DNA of 64,000 bases from Streptomyces sp. NBC_00775 (lineage in GTDB: Bacteria > Actinomycetota > Actinomycetes > Streptomycetales > Streptomycetaceae), in contig NZ_CP108938.1 in NCBI RefSeq assembly GCF_036347135.1, forward strand, positions 6,138,001 through 6,202,000, written 5' to 3'. The notes under the pieces were generated by a model. That model was not told the origin of the DNA. It ran no database searches and saw only the letters and a list, made by a program, of their open reading frames with translations. Positions within the stretch are counted from its first letter, which is position 1; every line of letters starts with the position of its first letter. The position numbers were made by a program, and so were the translations under genes. Below are positions 59,666 to 64,000 of the stretch, piece after piece.

Positions 59666-60739
59666 ATGCCCGATCTGACCGGCCTGTTGTCCGCGGCCGA
59701 GACCGCCGCCGAGGTCGCGGCCCGCTACGCGGCCACGGCCGACACCGACCGCAGACTCTCCGACGAGGTGGTCGAGACACTGATCACCGCCGGGTTCGCC
59801 CGCCGTTTCGTGCCCGAGCACCTCGGCGGCGCACCCGTCGGCTTCACCGAGCTCATGGAGTCGGTGGCCACGGTCGCCGAGGGCTGCGCCTCCGCCGGAT
59901 GGGTCGCCTCGCTGATGGCGCAGGGCGCCCGCATCTCCGGCTATCTGCCCGCGGAGGGCCAGGCCGAGGTGTGGGCGAAGGGACCCGACACCCTGGTGGT
60001 CGTCGGGTTCGTCTCCCAGGGCAGCGTGCGAGCGGTGGACGGCGGCTGGGTCCTGTCGGGCGACTGGCCCTACGTCAGCGGGATCGAGTTCTCCGAATGG
60101 GCGCTCCTGCTGGCCGACGACGGGGACGGCGCGCGCTTCTTCGCCGTGCCCCGCCCCGACTACGGCATCACCGAGTCGTGGTTCACGCTCGGCATGCGGG
60201 CCACCGGAAGCCACTCGCTGACCCTGGACGAGGTCTTCGTCCCGGCCCACCGGTCCTTCCCCCGCGACGAGATGTTCCTCGGCCGTCCCGCCGTGTCCCG
60301 CGAGCCGTTCCACACCGCACCGCTGTTCGCCGTGAACGGGCTGACCTTCGGCTCACCCGTCCTCGGCGCGGCCCGCGGCGCCCTGAAGCTCGCCGCCCGC
60401 ACACTGCCGGCCCGTGACGCCGCCCGGACCGGCTTCGCCCGCGCCGCCGGTGAGATCGAGGCGGCGACCCTGCTGCTCACCCGGGTGGCCGAGAACGCCG
60501 ACCTGGGGCTGTACGACGACGACCGGCTGCGGCGCGCCTCCCTCGACAGTGCCCTCGCGGTGGACCTGCTGGCCGGCGCGGTCGAGCGGGTGTTCGCCGA
60601 GGCCGGCACCCGGGGCCAGCGCGAGACGCAGCCGCTGAACCGGGTCTGGCGCGACGTCCGCGTCGCCGCCGGCCACGGGGCGCTGCGGTTCGAGCCCGCC
60701 GCGATGCGTTTCACCGAGCCGCTGCTCAGCGCCTCATGA
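59666..60739 (+). CDS. FMNH2-dependent monooxygenase of acyl-CoA dehydrogenase fold
   Basis: A 357-residue protein of the acyl-CoA dehydrogenase/HpaB superfamily: RRFVPEHLGGAPVGFTELME, SGDWPYVSGIEFSEWALLLA, and LGMRATGSHSLTLDEVFVP. ActVA-ORF5 of actinorhodin and similar two-component enzymes have this fold and hydroxylate aromatic rings using reduced FMN. The next gene, overlapping by ATGA, encodes the reductase, as in landomycin where a two-component system (LanZ4/LanZ5) hydroxylates C-11. Target carbon here unknown. Confidence 0.83.
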   Translation: MPDLTGLLSAAETAAEVAARYAATADTDRRLSDEVVETLITAGFARRFVPEHLGGAPVGFTELMESVATVAEGCASAGWVASLMAQGARISGYLPAEGQAEVWAKGPDTLVVVGFVSQGSVRAVDGGWVLSGDWPYVSGIEFSEWALLLADDGDGARFFAVPRPDYGITESWFTLGMRATGSHSLTLDEVFVPAHRSFPRDEMFLGRPAVSREPFHTAPLFAVNGLTFGSPVLGAARGALKLAARTLPARDAARTGFARAAGEIEAATLLLTRVAENADLGLYDDDRLRRASLDSALAVDLLAGAVERVFAEAGTRGQRETQPLNRVWRDVRVAAGHGALRFEPAAMRFTEPLLSAS

Positions 60740-61356
60740 CCGCTCCCGCACTCTCCCGAAAGGTGTCCGCCATGCCCACCCGGCCCTTGCGCCTCGCGGT
60801 GCTCACCACCTGCGGCAACGACAGCAGGTCCGGTCCCCTGGTCGCCCAGTGGTTCGTCCGCGAGGCCGAGCAGTACGGCGACTTCGCGGTCGACGTGATC
60901 GACCTGGCCACGGCCGAACTGCCCGTCATGATCACCCGGCCGCCGAACGAGGAGGCGGAACGGCAGCTGTCGTCCGTCACCCCGCGGCTGGCCGCCGCCG
61001 ACGCGTTCGTCGTCGTGACCCCCGAGTACAACCGCGCCTACCCGGCCGTCCTCAAGAGCGCGATCGACTGGCACGTCGCCGAGTGGCGCGCCAAGCCGAT
61101 CGGCTTCGTGTCCTACGGCGGGCGGTCCGGAGGCCTGCGCGCGATCGAGCAGCTGCACCCGGTCTTCGCCGAGCTGCACGCGGTCACGCTGCGGGACTCG
61201 GTCAGCTTCATGGACGTATGGGACCAGTTCGGTCCCGACGGACTGCCCAAGGACGGCCCCGGCTGCAGCGGCGCGGCCAAGGTCATGCTCGACCAGCTGC
61301 AGTGGTGGGCGGCCTCGCTCCACGACGCCCGGCTGAGCCGTCCCTACCGGGTCTGA
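60736..61356 (+). CDS. NADPH-dependent FMN reductase, partner of monooxygenase
   Basis: A 206-residue flavodoxin-fold reductase from the overlapping ATG (60736); ATG 60772 with AAAGGTG upstream is possible. LAVLTTCGNDSRSGPLVAQW holds the FMN phosphate loop, VVVTPEYNRAYPAVLKSAID and VSYGGRSGGLRAIEQL follow. Its overlap with the acyl-CoA dehydrogenase-like oxygenase argues that it supplies FMNH2 to it. It is distinct from the reductase at 49985, so the operon has two. Confidence 0.87.
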   Translation: MTAPALSRKVSAMPTRPLRLAVLTTCGNDSRSGPLVAQWFVREAEQYGDFAVDVIDLATAELPVMITRPPNEEAERQLSSVTPRLAAADAFVVVTPEYNRAYPAVLKSAIDWHVAEWRAKPIGFVSYGGRSGGLRAIEQLHPVFAELHAVTLRDSVSFMDVWDQFGPDGLPKDGPGCSGAAKVMLDQLQWWAASLHDARLSRPYRV

Positions 61357-61382
61357 ACCCCTCACACCACGGAGACCAACCG

Positions 61383-62690
61383 ATGCGCGTCCTGATCACG
61401 ACCATGCCCGCGCCCACCCATCTCACCCCGAACGTGCCGCTCGCCTGGGCGTTGCACAACGCCGGGCACGAGGTGCGGGTGGTGAGCCACCCCAGCATGG
61501 TCGAGCACATCACCTCGGCCGGGCTGACCGCGGTACCGGCCGGCGAGAACGTGAACATCCCGGCCGCCGTCCAGGCCACCGCCCAGGACGAGCGGCTGGA
61601 GCGGATCACCGAGGCCCTCGGTCTCGGCACGGGCCCCGACGACGCCGACAAGCGCGGCCACATCCGCAACTTCGTGCTCGCGGCCTTCACCCTCTACTAC
61701 TCCCAGGAGGCGGTCGGCGCGGGCGGCCGGGCCTTCACCGACGACCTCATCGCCCACGCCCGCGCCTGGCAGCCCGACCTGGTGCTGTGGGACCCGCTCG
61801 TGCTGGCGTCGCCGATCGCGGCCCGCGCCTGCGGGGCCGCGCACGCCCGGGTGCTGTGGGGCCTGGACCGCATGGGCTGGCTGCGCCGGCGGTTCCTGGA
61901 CCAGCTGGCCGACCCGGCGTCGGGCCTGGACGAGGACCTCATCCGGCAGGTGATGCAGCCGACGCTCGACCGCCTCGGGCACGAGTTCGACGAGGAGCTC
62001 CTGACCGGGCAGTGGACCATCGACCTCATGCCGCCCCGGCTGGCGGCGGCCGAGGCGACCGGTCTGCGCACCATCAACCTGCGCCGGGTGCCGTACGCCG
62101 GTCCGGCCACCGTGCCCGACTGGCTGAGCACCCCGCCCGAGCGCCCCCGGATCTGCCTGACCCTGGGCGCCAGCGGGCGCACGTTCTTCCAGGAGAACCA
62201 CGGCATCTCCATCGCCGCGCTGCTGGAGATGCTCGGCGACCTCGACGTCGAGGTCGTCGCCACCTTCAACTCCGTACAGCTCGACAAGGCCGGCACGGTG
62301 CCCGCCAACGTCCGCACGGTCGACTACATCCCGCTCGGCCAGCTGCTGCCGACCTGCTCGGCGATCATCCACCACGGGGGCGGCGGCACCTACGCGGCCG
62401 CGGCCGCGCACAAGGTCCCGCAGATCGTCATCCCCAAGCACTTCGGTGACTTCCTGGACAACGCCCGCTACGTCGCCGAGCGCGGCGCGGGCGTCCTGGT
62501 GGACCGCGAGACGACCACCATGGACGAGCTGAAGAAGCAGATCCTCCAGGTCCTCACCGAGCCGTCGTTCCAGGACGGTGCCGCCGACCTGTACGAGGAG
62601 GCGCTCGGCACGCCGGGCCCCAACGAGATCGTCCCGGTTCTGGAGCGGCTCGCCCGCGAACACCGGTCCCGGTCCGCGCCCGTCGCGTGA
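61383..62690 (+). CDS. Glycosyltransferase, UGT/EryCIII-like (GT1)
   Basis: A 435-residue GT-B enzyme. The acceptor half starts VLITTMPAPTHLTPNVPLAW. The donor half has CLTLGASGRTFFQ and the sugar-nucleotide motif region IIHHGGGGTYAAAAAHKVPQIVIP, followed by DFLDNARYVAERGAGVLV. This is the class transferring TDP-deoxysugars to aromatic polyketides (LanGT, UrdGT types). No deoxysugar genes lie in the window; they should be to the right if the product is a deoxyglycoside. Starts 27 bp after the reductase. Confidence 0.87.
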   Translation: MRVLITTMPAPTHLTPNVPLAWALHNAGHEVRVVSHPSMVEHITSAGLTAVPAGENVNIPAAVQATAQDERLERITEALGLGTGPDDADKRGHIRNFVLAAFTLYYSQEAVGAGGRAFTDDLIAHARAWQPDLVLWDPLVLASPIAARACGAAHARVLWGLDRMGWLRRRFLDQLADPASGLDEDLIRQVMQPTLDRLGHEFDEELLTGQWTIDLMPPRLAAAEATGLRTINLRRVPYAGPATVPDWLSTPPERPRICLTLGASGRTFFQENHGISIAALLEMLGDLDVEVVATFNSVQLDKAGTVPANVRTVDYIPLGQLLPTCSAIIHHGGGGTYAAAAAHKVPQIVIPKHFGDFLDNARYVAERGAGVLVDRETTTMDELKKQILQVLTEPSFQDGAADLYEEALGTPGPNEIVPVLERLAREHRSRSAPVA

Positions 62691-62718
62691 CCCACACGTC
62701 CTATCGAAGGAGCACCGC

Positions 62719-63378
62719 ATGGCTACGCCCGAAGCAACCCTCGTACGTGCCCAGGCCGGTCCCGCGGAGGACCGGCGCGCACTCGTGGACGCGGCCCGCG
62801 CCGTCTTCGCCCGCGAGGGCTGGATCCACACCACCCTGGAGGCCGTCGCGGCGCAGGCCGGTCTCGACACCGAGGACGTGGGCCACTACTTCAAGGACAA
62901 GGAACAGCTGCTGCTGTCCGTCCTGCTGGACAGTGCGGCCTCGCTGTCGGCCGCGCTGACGGTCATCGCGGAGAGCCACCTGGCGGAGATCACCGACCTG
63001 GAGCGGGACCTGGTCGCGCTGGGCCGGGACTGGCTGACACCGCTGGCCACGTTCCCCGAGCACTTCGCCATCGTGCGCCATCTGCAGGCCGAGGCGGCCC
63101 GGCTGCCGGCCGGTCTGCTGGAGATGTGGCAGACCGCCGGGCCCCGGCAGGCCCAGCGGGAGCTGGCCCGCCGCTTCCAGCGCGTCGCCGACCAGGGACT
63201 GCTCGACATCGCCGACGCCGACTGCGCCGCGGGCCGCTTCATCCAGCTCGTCGCCGGCGGTGCGGTCGCGCGCTCCTTCTACGGCGCCGTTCCGCTCGCG
63301 GAGTACGAGACGGAGCAGCTCATCAGCACCGGCGTCGAGGACTTCATCCGCCTCTACCGCCCTTACGCGGGCCGCTGA
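62719..63378 (+). CDS. TetR-family regulator within the operon
   Basis: A 219-residue regulator; AAGGAGC precedes the ATG. HTH in TTLEAVAAQAGLDTEDVGHYFKDKEQ, with the tyrosine replaced in the usual xxLYxHF (here VGHYF). The ligand-binding domain is helical, containing PEHFAIVRHLQAEAARLPAG. LanK- and PgaY-type TetR proteins in angucycline clusters sense the product and control exporters; a similar role is inferred. It is transcribed in the same direction between glycosyltransferase and cyclase genes. Confidence 0.82.
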   Translation: MATPEATLVRAQAGPAEDRRALVDAARAVFAREGWIHTTLEAVAAQAGLDTEDVGHYFKDKEQLLLSVLLDSAASLSAALTVIAESHLAEITDLERDLVALGRDWLTPLATFPEHFAIVRHLQAEAARLPAGLLEMWQTAGPRQAQRELARRFQRVADQGLLDIADADCAAGRFIQLVAGGAVARSFYGAVPLAEYETEQLISTGVEDFIRLYRPYAGR

Positions 63379-63447
63379 CCCGCCCCCATGACGCCCGCAC
63401 ACCCTCCCCGGACGAGTGACAACGGACGAGAACGGAAGAGAGAAGAC

Positions 63448-63777
63448 ATGCACAGCACCCTCATCGTGGCGCGCATGGACCTGGCGTCCAGCGCCGAAGT
63501 GGGCCGCCTGTTCGCCGAGTTCGACCGGACGGACATGCCGCACCGCATGGGCACCCGCCGCCGCCAGCTGTTCGCGTACAACGGCCTGTACTTCCACCTT
63601 CAGGACTTCGACACCGACAACGGCGGCGAGCTGATCGAGGAAGCCAAGACCGATCCCCGGTTCGTCGGGATCAGCCAGGACCTCAAGCCGTTCATCGAGG
63701 CCTACGACCCGGAGACCTGGCGGTCCCCGAAGGACGCCATGGCCACCCGCTTCTACAACTGGTCGGCCGCTCAGTGA
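63448..63777 (+). CDS. JadI/LanF-type polyketide cyclase (TcmI family)
   Basis: A 109-residue TcmI-family cyclase: [39 protein letters not shown], and [20 protein letters not shown] then MATRFYNW. I recall this version in angucycline cyclases (JadI, UrdF, LanF), which form the bent fourth ring, and it differs from the TcmI form of linear or pentangular systems. It lies directly before the ketosynthase gene, the order seen in jad and lan. This is the strongest single indication of an angucycline product. Confidence 0.88.
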   Translation: MHSTLIVARMDLASSAEVGRLFAEFDRTDMPHRMGTRRRQLFAYNGLYFHLQDFDTDNGGELIEEAKTDPRFVGISQDLKPFIEAYDPETWRSPKDAMATRFYNWSAAQ

Positions 63778-63814
63778 TGCCGCCGACGACCGACACGAAG
63801 GGAGGCCACGTCCA

Positions 63815-64000
63815 GTGAGCCGTCGCGTTGTCATCACCGGGGTCGGCGTGCTGGCGCCGGGCGGTATCGGTGCCAAGAACTTCTGGAGTCTGCTCAGCGA
63901 GGGGCGCACGGCGACGAGGGGCATCACCTTCTTCGACCCCTCCTCGTTCCGCTCGCAGGTCGCGGCGGAGGCCGACTTCGACCCCGAGCTGCACGGGCTC
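63815..64000 (+). CDS. Type II PKS ketosynthase alpha, N-terminal part
   Basis: The first 62 residues of KS alpha from GTG 63815 (GGAGG upstream): [40 protein letters not shown] and [12 protein letters not shown]. This is the typical start of KS alpha subunits that, with KS beta and ACP, build the poly-beta-keto chain from malonyl-CoA. The rest, including the active-site Cys, is beyond the window. Chain length and the other minimal PKS genes cannot be judged. Confidence 0.92.
   Translation, partial: MSRRVVITGVGVLAPGGIGAKNFWSLLSEGRTATRGITFFDPSSFRSQVAAEADFDPELHGL

Overview
The window reads as chromosomal DNA of a Streptomyces or close relative. GC is very high throughout, starts are often GTG, Shine-Dalgarno sequences are purine-rich, and the gene content is typical: an LAxTG surface protein, DUF4262, DUF4328, MAB_1171c and SHOCT proteins, gamma-butyrolactone regulators and a type II polyketide cluster. 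All calls come from reading the sequence and recalled family motifs; no database search was run.

Left part (1-11.7 kb): ordinary genes. These are a 2TM SLATT/DUF4231 protein, a sortase-type surface protein, a secreted beta-propeller/CWB2 protein, an ECF sigma factor coupled to a membrane partner, a DHA2 drug exporter and small membrane proteins. Scars of past mobile DNA are also present: a DUF2252 remnant, a tRNA-Ser 3' fragment and the C-terminus of a tyrosine integrase.

Middle part (11.7-40.8 kb): an accretion island at a tRNA-Arg(CCT) gene. The intact tRNA lies at 40689-40761 on the minus strand. Four partial copies of its 3' half lie to the left in the same orientation, at 11711, 25204, 28871 and 39195, and broken integrase pieces sit just left of three of them. 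The segments between copies carry different cargo: (a) a GH26 / GT2 / UDP-glucose dehydrogenase exopolysaccharide locus with an inverted GH26 pseudogene, a stand-alone second-type copy of rpoA, a methyltransferase-like gene and secreted proteins; (b) a STAS-ANTAR regulator with two paralogous helical proteins; (c) an XRE / ImmA-IrrE / MAB_1171c trio, a StrR/ParB-like regulator and an SdpC-SdpA-SdpB-ABC operon resembling the Bacillus sporulation-delaying toxin system; (d) a damaged IS110 element.

Right part (41-64 kb): the left arm of a type II polyketide cluster of angucycline type. A gamma-butyrolactone regulatory block comes first (two TetR genes, an orphan atypical OmpR-type regulator, an AfsA homologue and an epimerase), with CAGACTnGTCTG-type operators before its genes, then an acyl-CoA carboxylase alpha chain. 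A rightward co-directional operon starts at 49985: FMN reductase, MFS exporter, flavin halogenase, Kef-type antiporter, PgaE/JadH-type FAD monooxygenase, didomain aromatase/cyclase, LanV-type ketoreductase, a second MFS exporter, an FMN-dependent monooxygenase with its reductase, a glycosyltransferase, a TetR regulator, a JadI-type cyclase, and ketosynthase alpha running off the right edge. The predicted product is a chlorinated, glycosylated angucycline-like polyketide.
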